5,131 bases of DNA from Geobacter sp. (lineage in GTDB: Bacteria > Desulfobacterota > Desulfuromonadia > Geobacterales > Geobacteraceae). The DNA lies in NCBI GenBank assembly GCA_003499925.1, contig DNRQ01000046.1, positions 1,263 to 6,393 of the forward strand. Reading direction: 5' to 3'. A program made the translations under genes and the position numbers. The notes beneath the pieces were generated by a model. The model was given only the letters and a program-made list of their open reading frames with translations, did not search any database and was not told where the DNA came from. Of this stretch, positions 1 to 5,131 are shown one piece after another (positions within the stretch are counted from its first letter, which is position 1; the number at the start of each line of letters is the position of its first letter).

Positions 1-23
1 CCCCTCCCGCAAGGGGAGGGGGA
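1..23. repeat. GC-rich palindrome at window start, REP-like or terminator-like
   Basis: Bases 1-8 (CCCCTCCC) pair perfectly with 14-21 (GGGAGGGG) around a five-base loop. A run of five T follows at 24-28, two bases after the stem. The C-rich/G-rich arms joined by an AAGGGG-type centre resemble the REP-like palindromes at 1020-1040, 1095-1115 and 5099-5119, so this may be a variant or a partly cut copy of that family. A strong GC stem followed by T residues would also fit an intrinsic terminator for the gene upstream, which lies outside the window. The sequence shows the hairpin; its role is inferred. Confidence 0.55.
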
Positions 24-67
24 TTTTTAAGGACAGAGGCGGGACACAGCAATTTCGGAGAACAGCA

Positions 68-844
68 ATGATTCATAGCACCGCAATAGTACATCCCGGA
101 GCCGTGATCGCCGACGGCGTGGAGATCGGACCTTACTCGGTCATCGGAGAGAACGTCAAGATCGGCAAGGGAACCAAGGTCGGGCCGCACACGGTTATCG
201 ACGGCTGGACCGAGATCGGCGAGGACAACAACATCTTCCACATGGCCTCCATCGGCGCCATTCCCCAGGACCTGAAGTACAAGGGTGAGAAGACCTGGCT
301 GCGCATCGGGCACCGCAACACCATCCGGGAGTTCGCCAGCCTGCATCTGGGGACGGTGACCGGAGACGGCGAGACCACCGTGGGCAACGACAACCTGCTC
401 ATGGCCTACACCCACGTGGCGCACGACTGCCACATCGGCAACGGCGTGGTGATGGCCAACGCGGCCACCCTGGCCGGGCACGTGACCGTGGAGGACCACG
501 CCATCCTGGGCGGGCTCTGCGCCGTGCTGCAGTTCACCCGCATCGGAGCCCACGTCATGGTCGGCGGCACCACCTCGGTGGTGCTGGACGTTCCCCCCTA
601 CACCATCGTGACCGGCGACCGCAGGGAGGTCAGGCTGCGCGGCCTGAACCTGGTCGGTCTGAAAAGGCGCAACTTCTCCGAGGAGACCATCTCCGCGTTG
701 AAGAAGGCCTACAAGATCCTGTCCCTCTCCGGGCTGAGGCTCCCCGAGGCGATCGAGCGGATGAAGACTGAGGTCGAGTCCACCCCCGAGGTCGAGCATT
801 TCATCGCCTTCGTCGAAGCCGCCAAGAGAGGGGTGTGCAGGTAG
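68..844 (+). CDS. lpxA: UDP-N-acetylglucosamine acyltransferase LpxA
   Basis: Cytoplasmic enzyme that moves a 3-hydroxyacyl chain from acyl carrier protein to the 3-OH of UDP-GlcNAc, the first step of lipid A synthesis. The 258 residues match the usual length of about 255-265. Residues 1 to about 185 are left-handed beta-helix hexapeptide repeats, and the rest is the helical C-terminal domain. Family motifs are clear: PQDLKY (66-71), NLLMAYTHVAHDC (109-121) with catalytic His119 (E. coli His125), and GLKRR (195-199). Gly167 aligns with E. coli Gly173, the chain-length ruler residue, which suggests a long (about C14) acyl donor; that is inference. Two positions usually conserved are changed: HRGT reads HLGT (Leu94) and VHQF reads VLQF (Leu154). 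The ATG has a GGAG site at 57-60, seven bases upstream, and the N-terminus matches the family. Downstream lies a repeat-filled gap, not the next gene. Confidence 0.96.
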   Translation: MIHSTAIVHPGAVIADGVEIGPYSVIGENVKIGKGTKVGPHTVIDGWTEIGEDNNIFHMASIGAIPQDLKYKGEKTWLRIGHRNTIREFASLHLGTVTGDGETTVGNDNLLMAYTHVAHDCHIGNGVVMANAATLAGHVTVEDHAILGGLCAVLQFTRIGAHVMVGGTTSVVLDVPPYTIVTGDRREVRLRGLNLVGLKRRNFSEETISALKKAYKILSLSGLRLPEAIERMKTEVESTPEVEHFIAFVEAAKRGVCR

Positions 845-847
845 AAC

Positions 848-1003
848 AGATTAAGATTGAGATTAAGATCAAGGGTTTGGACTCTGTCTGAACTGGATTG
901 AGGCTAAGGTTGAGGTCGAGGGACTGCGCGTCCCCGCTCAGTCTTGGCCTTGATCTGCTTTTAGCGCGAGGGTGTTTTTTTAGCATTTACTTAATCTTGA
1001 TCG
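848..1003 (+). repeat. Long imperfect hairpin of degenerate hexamers
   Basis: This non-coding stretch begins four bases after the lpxA stop. The left side is built of six-base units of the form AGRYYR: AGATTA, AGATTG, AGATTA and AGATCA at 848-871, then AGGCTA, AGGTTG and AGGTCG at 901-918. The same units appear on the minus strand at 992-1002 and 939-956. All pairs fall on one axis (position sum 1851). An outer stem pairs 849-861 with 990-1002 (13 pairs), and an inner stem pairs 894-914 with 937-957 (21 pairs). A small top stem pairs 920-924 with 930-934 around TGCGC. All non-Watson-Crick positions in the two long stems are G-T on the + strand, so a transcript reading with the operon could pair throughout with G-U wobbles. 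T-runs follow at 959-962 and 975-981, so a weak terminator or attenuator role is possible but unproven. Confidence 0.7.
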
Positions 1004-1016
1004 CTAATGCAATAAA

Positions 1017-1120
1017 GTCCCTCCCCCTTCAAGGGGGAGGTTAGGAGGGGGATGGGCCGGTGTCGGCTTAACCCCAGCCCCATCCCCACCCCGACCCTCC
1101 CCTTGAAGGGGAGGGATGTA
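1017..1120. repeat. Inverted pair of REP-like palindromes (REPIN/BIME-like)
   Basis: Two palindromes face each other. The left (1020-1040) has perfect ten-base arms, CCTCCCCCTT and its complement, around a central C. The right (1095-1115) has perfect arms, CCCTCCCCTT and its complement, around a central G. Beyond each palindrome is a matching G-rich tail: 1041-1056 on the + strand, and its counterpart read on the minus strand at 1080-1094. The two halves are therefore inverted copies of one unit separated by a short spacer. The left half is almost identical to 5096-5131. Such pairs are known in many bacteria as REPIN or BIME elements, often moved in trans by a RAYT transposase. I do not see the GTAG tetranucleotide typical of RAYT-linked REPs, so the mobilising enzyme is unknown. 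The right half ends directly before the ATG at 1116. Confidence 0.8.
1072..1102 (-). other. G-quadruplex-forming motif on the minus strand
   Basis: The + strand has six C-tracts (1072-1075, 1078-1081, 1084-1087, 1089-1092, 1095-1097, 1099-1102) separated by one or two bases. The minus strand therefore has six G-tracts of three or four with very short loops, which exceeds the standard four-tract G-quadruplex pattern. It lies on the template strand just upstream of lpxB, inside the REP-like pair. The sequence shows the motif; folding in the cell is inference. Confidence 0.6.
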
Positions 1121-1130
1121 CGGGGTTTTA

Positions 1131-1135
1131 AGAGG
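1131..1135 (+). promoter_or_regulatory. Candidate ribosome binding site for lpxB GTG start
   Basis: AGAGG lies four bases before GTG 1140. The spacing is slightly short, but this is the best-placed site among the three plausible lpxB starts. ATG 1116 has GGAGG only one base away and inside a hairpin, and ATG 1164 has no recognisable site. Confidence 0.4.
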
Positions 1136-1139
1136 TCTC

Positions 1140-2288
1140 GTGCACGAAGCAAATCAATCAGTGATGATCGTCGCCGGAGAGGCATCAGGCGACCTGTACG
1201 GCGCCACGCTGGCGGCCCAATTGCGCGAGCTGGTCCCCTCCGCCCGCTTCTTCGGCATGGGTGGCGACTGCATGCGCAAGGCCGGGGTCGAGACCCTGGT
1301 GGACGCCAACGAGATGGCCGTGATGGGGCTGGTGGAGGTGCTGGGGCATCTGCCGGTCATCGTCAAGAATTTCAACATCCTGAAAAGACGGCTCCTCGCC
1401 GCCCCCCCCGCGCTTCTCATCCTGATCGATTACCCCGACTTCAACCTGAGGCTGGCCAAGATAGCCAAGCGGGCCGGGATCAAGGTGCTCTACTTCATCA
1501 GCCCGCAGGTCTGGGCCTGGAGGAGCGGCCGCGTGCACGGTATCGGCCGGGTCATCGACAGGATGGCGGTCCTGTTCCCCTTCGAGGTCCCCTTCTACGA
1601 GAACGCGGGGATCCCGGTCTCCTTCGTGGGGCATCCGCTCCTTGACATGGTGCGCCCCACCATGGGCAAAGAGGAGGCGCTGCGCTCATTCGGACTCGAT
1701 CCCTCGCGCAGCACGCTCGGGCTCTTTCCGGGGAGCCGCAAAAGCGAGATCGCCAAGCTGCTGCCGGACATCCTGGAGGCCGCCAAGCTCCTGAAACGGC
1801 ACCGGCCGGATCTGCAGTTGCTGCTCCCTCTCGCCTCGTCGCTGCGCCCGGAAGACATCGCTCTCCAGGTGGAGGAGTCGGGACTTGAGATCAGCATCGT
1901 CTCGGGCCGAAACCACGACGTCATGGTCGCCTGCGACGCGGCCATCTCGGTCTCCGGTACCGTAACCATGGAACTCGCCCTGGTGGGGGTCCCTATGGTG
2001 ATCATTTACCGGGTTTCCCCGCTCAGCTACCAGATCGGCAAGCGGGTGATCAAGGTGCCGCACATAGGGATCTGCAACATCGTGGCGGGCAAAGCAGTGG
2101 CCCGTGAGCTGATCCAGCACGAGGTGACCGGTCCGGCCATCGCGCAGGAGGTCGAGGCGCTGTTGGGCGATGCGAAGTACGCCCAGTGGATGCGCGACGA
2201 GTTCGCCCAGGTCAGGGTCAAGTTGGGAAGCGGCGGCGCGCTGGAAAGGTTGGCGGCGCTCGCCTCGGAGCTGCTGTCGCAGAAGTAG
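1140..2288 (+). CDS. lpxB: Lipid-A-disaccharide synthase LpxB
   Basis: Peripheral inner-membrane glycosyltransferase (family GT19) that joins UDP-2,3-diacylglucosamine and lipid X into the beta-1,6-linked disaccharide of lipid A. Counting from GTG 1140 gives 382 residues, the length of E. coli LpxB. Motifs in order are VAGEASGD (11-18), FGMGGD (38-43), IDYPDFN (96-102, acidic residues of the active site in this family), SPQVWAWR (121-128), GSRKSE (198-203) and VSGTVTMELAL (271 onward), then the HIGICNIVAGK block. The start is uncertain. ATG 1116 would add eight residues but lies on the edge of the REP-like repeat, with GGAGG only one base away. GTG 1140 has AGAGG upstream. ATG 1164 would begin directly at the first motif and lacks a binding site. 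A run of eight C at 1402-1409 sits in the coding sequence, which is intact here. msbA follows after 43 bases, so co-transcription is likely. Confidence 0.95.
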   Translation: MHEANQSVMIVAGEASGDLYGATLAAQLRELVPSARFFGMGGDCMRKAGVETLVDANEMAVMGLVEVLGHLPVIVKNFNILKRRLLAAPPALLILIDYPDFNLRLAKIAKRAGIKVLYFISPQVWAWRSGRVHGIGRVIDRMAVLFPFEVPFYENAGIPVSFVGHPLLDMVRPTMGKEEALRSFGLDPSRSTLGLFPGSRKSEIAKLLPDILEAAKLLKRHRPDLQLLLPLASSLRPEDIALQVEESGLEISIVSGRNHDVMVACDAAISVSGTVTMELALVGVPMVIIYRVSPLSYQIGKRVIKVPHIGICNIVAGKAVARELIQHEVTGPAIAQEVEALLGDAKYAQWMRDEFAQVRVKLGSGGALERLAALASELLSQK

Positions 2289-2331
2289 GGTGGGCCGTGC
2301 CCGCCTTCAGGATAAGGGCAAAAGGAACTAG

Positions 2332-4050
2332 ATGAAAAACTTCAAGCGTATTTTAAGCTATTGCCGCCCGTACTGGTGGCGCATAGCCCTTGCGGCCGTG
2401 GCTTCACTTGCCGTGGGGGGGATAGACGGGGCCATCGCATACCTGGTGGAGCCGGTGCTGAAGAAGATCTTCTCCGGCAAGGATATGATGATCTTCTCGC
2501 TGCTCCCCTTGGGGATCATCCTGTTGTTCGTGGTGAAGGGGGTCTGCCGCTTCACCAACGATTACTTCATGCGCACCGCCGCCCAGTTGAGCGTGCAGGA
2601 CGTGCGCAACGAGCTCTACCGGCACAACATGCGTCTGGGGCTGGGATTCTTCACCCGGCACCCGACCGGGACGCTCATGTCCAGGGTCACAAGCGACGTC
2701 ACCATGATGCAGGAAGGGGTGGGGAGCATCGTTTCCGGCATCTTCCGCGACACCTTTTCGGCGGCCTCCCTGCTCGGCGTGATCTTCTACCGCAACTGGG
2801 AACTGGCACTGATCACCTTCGTGGTGATTCCGGTCACCGCCTGGCCGGCGCAGAAGATAGGGAAGAAGATCAAGGCGATCGCAAAGCTTGGGCAGGGGAA
2901 GATGGGGGCGCTGAACAGCATCCTGCAGGAGACCTTCTCCGGCATCAAGGTGCTCAAGGCCTTCGGCCTCGAAGAGCGCGAGACGGAAAAATTCCAGCGC
3001 ACCAACGCCGGCCTCTACGCCACGCTGCGCAAGAGCATCAAGTACGACGCGCTTTCCACGCCGATCATGGAGTTCATCATCTCCTTCGGGGTCGCCGCCG
3101 TGATCTGGGTAGGGGGGACCAGCGTCATGCAGGGGCGGATGAGCGCCTCGGAGTTCTTCTCTTTCATCGCCGCGATGATCCTGGTCTTTACCCCCATCAA
3201 GAGGATACTCAACACCTACAACGTGGTGCAGCGATCGCTGGGCGCGTCCGAACGGGTCTTCGAGATCATCGACGAAATACCCGAGATAGCCGATGCGCCG
3301 GACGCCGTGGACATAGGCCGGGTCAAGGGGGAGATAGAGTTCAGGTCGGTCTCCTTTCGCTACGACGACGATTACGTGCTGCGCGACGTATCGCTTCAGG
3401 CCCACAGGGGTGAAGTGATCGCGCTGGTCGGCCCTTCCGGCGGCGGCAAGACCACGCTGGTTTCCCTGATCACCCGTTTCTATGATCCGCTGGAGGGGTC
3501 CATCCTGGTGGACGGCCACGACATCCGGAAGGTGACGCTCAAGAGCCTGCTGGGACAGGTCGCCCTGGTGGACCAGGAGACCATCCTTTTCAACGATACC
3601 ATCGCCAACAACATCAGGTACGGCAAGCCGGGGGCGGCCGATGCCGAGGTTGAGAAGGCGGCGCTGGCGGCCTACGCCCACGACTTCATCGAAGAGCTCC
3701 CCGAGGGGTATCAGACCAATATCGGCGACCGGGGGCTCAGGCTCTCGGGGGGGCAGCGCCAGCGCATCTGCATCGCCCGCGCCATCCTGAAGGACGCCCC
3801 CATCCTGATCCTGGACGAGGCGACCAGCGCGCTCGACACCGAGAGTGAGCAGATGGTACAGGCGGCACTGAACAACCTGATGGCCAATCGGACCACCTTC
3901 GTCATCGCGCACCGCTTATCCACCATTACCCACGCCGACCGGATCATCGTGCTCGAGAAGGGGGGAGTTGCGGAGATGGGAGGCCATGAGACGCTGCTCG
4001 CCAACGGCGGGCTCTACAGCAGGCTGCATGGCATGCAGTTCAGGGAGTAG
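2332..4050 (+). CDS. msbA: Lipid A export ABC transporter MsbA (fused permease and ATPase)
   Basis: Inner-membrane half-transporter that works as a homodimer and uses ATP to flip core-lipid A from the cytoplasmic to the periplasmic leaflet. The 572 residues are close to E. coli MsbA (582). Residues 1 to about 310 form the six-helix exporter domain, with clear hydrophobic segments near 17-40, 55-70, 140-175 and 245-290. The ATPase domain has Walker A GPSGGGKTT (367-375), Q-loop Gln415, signature LSGGQ (471-475), Walker B ILILDE (491-496) and the switch His527. All catalytic residues are present. AAAGGA at 2321-2326, five bases before the ATG, supports the start. Placement between lpxB and a lipid A acyltransferase makes MsbA much more likely than a general drug exporter of the same fold. 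The membrane helix limits are estimated by eye. Confidence 0.94.
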   Translation: MKNFKRILSYCRPYWWRIALAAVASLAVGGIDGAIAYLVEPVLKKIFSGKDMMIFSLLPLGIILLFVVKGVCRFTNDYFMRTAAQLSVQDVRNELYRHNMRLGLGFFTRHPTGTLMSRVTSDVTMMQEGVGSIVSGIFRDTFSAASLLGVIFYRNWELALITFVVIPVTAWPAQKIGKKIKAIAKLGQGKMGALNSILQETFSGIKVLKAFGLEERETEKFQRTNAGLYATLRKSIKYDALSTPIMEFIISFGVAAVIWVGGTSVMQGRMSASEFFSFIAAMILVFTPIKRILNTYNVVQRSLGASERVFEIIDEIPEIADAPDAVDIGRVKGEIEFRSVSFRYDDDYVLRDVSLQAHRGEVIALVGPSGGGKTTLVSLITRFYDPLEGSILVDGHDIRKVTLKSLLGQVALVDQETILFNDTIANNIRYGKPGAADAEVEKAALAAYAHDFIEELPEGYQTNIGDRGLRLSGGQRQRICIARAILKDAPILILDEATSALDTESEQMVQAALNNLMANRTTFVIAHRLSTITHADRIIVLEKGGVAEMGGHETLLANGGLYSRLHGMQFRE

Positions 4051-4111
4051 CGTCGATGGTATCCGGTTATCGTTGTAAAATTAAAAAGTTTGGCCCGGAG
4101 GGGCGCAGGGT

Positions 4112-4115
4112 GGAG
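4112..4115 (+). promoter_or_regulatory. Ribosome binding site for the GTG start of the acyltransferase
   Basis: GGAG ends five bases before GTG 4121 and decides this non-ATG start. The protein that follows begins with the usual short N-terminal region of LpxL-type enzymes. Confidence 0.6.
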
Positions 4116-4120
4116 CTGCC

Positions 4121-5023
4121 GTGCTGAATAAATTTCGTTGGTATCTTGAGACCGTGCTCTTCATCGCCGTATCACGCAGCGTCGCCTGGCTGCCGGACCG
4201 CGTCGCCCTGTGGGGGGGGAAGTGGCTGGGTCGGGCCCTTTTCCGGCTTTTGAAGCGGCGCCGGGTGATCGCGCTGAAAAACATATCCCATTCCCTCCCC
4301 TTTCTGGAGCGACAGCCTGGGTGGGTGCCGCGCGGCGCCGAGGACCTGGCCCGCGCCACCTTCGAGAATCTCGGACTTTCCATCGTGGAAGCCTGCCAGA
4401 TCTACCACGACAAGGGGAGCCGGCTGATCGATGCGGTCGAGTTCCGCGGGATTGAGCACTACGAGCGGGCGCGGGCACGCGGAAAGGGGATCGCCTTCCT
4501 CACCGGCCACTGCGGCAACTGGGAATTGCTGGCGCTCTCTTTTGGTGCGCGCTACGAGAACCTGACCGTGGTGGCGAAACGCCAGAAAAACATCTACCTG
4601 AATGGCGTACTGGAGAAGATCCGGAGCCGCTACGGCAACAACCTGGTCTACCGGGAAGGCGCGCTGCGTGGCATGTTCTCCGTCTTGAGGAAGAAAGGGG
4701 TGGTCGGGATCCACATCGACCAGGCCGCATCAGCCAAGGACGGCGTGCTGGTCGATTTCCTCGGACGACCCGCCTGGACCACCAACATGCTGGCGGTTTT
4801 GGCGCGCCGAAACGACGTGCCGCTGCTCCCGGTTTTCATCCACCGCGAGGGGACGCGCCATGTGGTTGTGATGCATCCCGAGATCGAACTGGTGCCGGGT
4901 GAAGGGGAGCTGCAGGATACCGTGCAGATGACCGCCTGCATCGATGAGTACGTGATCAACCATCCGACGGAATGGTACTGGATTCATCAAAGGTGGAAGC
5001 GGACCCCTGGTCAGCCCTCCTGA
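4121..5023 (+). CDS. lpxL: Lipid A late acyltransferase, LpxL/HtrB family
   Basis: Membrane-bound acyltransferase expected to add a secondary fatty acyl chain to the lipid A disaccharide, usually after Kdo addition. The 300 residues match the family (about 290-310). A hydrophobic stretch near residues 10-30 is the likely membrane anchor. The catalytic HX4E motif is His130 to Glu135, within GHCGNWE. The second conserved block follows: IHIDQ (197-201) and VDFLGRPAWTT (211-221). A C-terminal region rich in aromatic residues ends with YWIHQRWKR, a common ending for the family. The start is GTG, chosen on the GGAG site at 4112-4115. It follows msbA by 70 bases, a context that supports a lipid A role over general phospholipid acylation. 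Which position it acylates (LpxL- or LpxM-like) cannot be told from the sequence. A run of eight G at 4212-4219 lies near the start of the gene; the frame is intact. Confidence 0.86.
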   Translation: MLNKFRWYLETVLFIAVSRSVAWLPDRVALWGGKWLGRALFRLLKRRRVIALKNISHSLPFLERQPGWVPRGAEDLARATFENLGLSIVEACQIYHDKGSRLIDAVEFRGIEHYERARARGKGIAFLTGHCGNWELLALSFGARYENLTVVAKRQKNIYLNGVLEKIRSRYGNNLVYREGALRGMFSVLRKKGVVGIHIDQAASAKDGVLVDFLGRPAWTTNMLAVLARRNDVPLLPVFIHREGTRHVVVMHPEIELVPGEGELQDTVQMTACIDEYVINHPTEWYWIHQRWKRTPGQPS

Positions 5024-5095
5024 GTAGCGGAACGCGAGTTTGACTTTCCAGCCCCGCCATCCTGGAACCTGATTGGCGATGATCTTCCGCTGTAC

Positions 5096-5131
5096 GTCCC
5101 TCCCCCTTCAAGGGGGAGGACAGGAGGGGGA
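5096..5131. repeat. REP-like palindrome, cut by window end
   Basis: It matches 1017-1052 at 34 of 36 positions, in the same orientation. The only differences are at 5120-5121 (AC instead of TT). The palindrome itself (5099-5119) has perfect ten-base arms around a central C. By analogy with 1017-1120, an inverted partner may follow beyond the window. It begins 73 bases after the acyltransferase stop; the stretch between (5024-5095) holds no gene or promoter I can support. Confidence 0.8.

Noticed and set aside
987..1016. Possible promoter for lpxB (TTTACT and AATAAA, 18 bases apart)
   Set aside because: Each box matches only four of six consensus bases, and the first overlaps the right arm of the hairpin. 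Not enough to call.
1017..1120. CRISPR array or insertion sequence
   Set aside because: Only two inverted units with no regular spacers, and no transposase gene or target-site duplication visible.
1052..1645. A 197-codon open frame starting inside the REP-like repeat and overlapping lpxB
   Set aside because: Its start is repeat sequence, its translation is Arg/Pro/Gly-rich, and lpxB has full family motifs over the same bases.
2292..2302. Small hairpin GGGC-CGT-GCCC between lpxB and msbA
   Set aside because: Only four base pairs and no T-run, so it does not support a terminator.
2361..3413. A 350-codon + strand open frame overlapping msbA in another frame
   Set aside because: Low-complexity Arg/His/Gly-rich translation and complete overlap with a real gene; a shadow of codon bias.
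2404..3912. A 502-codon open frame on the minus strand opposite msbA
   Set aside because: It lies antisense to a complete, motif-bearing msbA. Its translation is rich in Arg, His, Gly and Asp with no recognisable domain, as expected from GC-rich codon bias.
4053..4081. Possible promoter before the acyltransferase (TAAAAT at 4076-4081)
   Set aside because: The -10-like box is good, but no -35-like sequence lies at a usable distance, and the AT-rich patch is short.
5026..5091. Short inverted repeats AGCGGAA/TTCCGCT and TTCCA/TGGAA after the acyltransferase
   Set aside because: Arms of seven and five bases, with different axes, a large loop for the longer one and no T-run; they could easily be chance.

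Overview
The window carries four genes, all on the + strand, for the later cytoplasmic and inner-membrane part of lipid A (lipopolysaccharide anchor) synthesis. They are lpxA (68-844), lpxB (about 1140-2288), msbA (2332-4050) and a late acyltransferase of the LpxL/HtrB family (4121-5023). The GC-rich coding style, the wording of the proteins and the gene order suggest a Gram-negative of the Geobacter type (Desulfuromonadota; Geobacter, Citrifermentans or Geomonas). That placement is recalled from family knowledge and was not searched.

Layout: 1-23 is a short GC-rich palindrome at the left edge, then comes lpxA. The 295 bases from 845 to 1139 hold no gene I can support and consist almost entirely of two repeat elements. 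The first (848-1003) is a long imperfect hairpin made of degenerate six-base units. The second (1017-1120) is an inverted pair of palindromic REP-like sequences that runs right up to lpxB. From lpxB on, the genes are closely spaced (43 and 70 bases apart) and are probably one transcript. After the acyltransferase, 72 bases with no recognisable feature lead into another REP-like copy (5096-5131), which is cut by the window end.

How the genes work together: LpxA puts the first 3-hydroxyacyl chain on UDP-GlcNAc. After further steps encoded elsewhere (LpxC, LpxD, and an LpxH- or LpxI-type hydrolase), LpxB joins UDP-diacylglucosamine to lipid X to make the disaccharide. The LpxL-like enzyme adds a secondary acyl chain, normally after Kdo addition, and MsbA flips the finished core-lipid A across the inner membrane. 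No Kdo transferase lies in the window.

The coding part is ordinary. The parts worth a second look are the repeat-filled lpxA-lpxB gap, where several bacteria carry lpxI, the start of lpxB at the edge of a repeat, and two unusual residues in LpxA. I see no new multi-gene system here.
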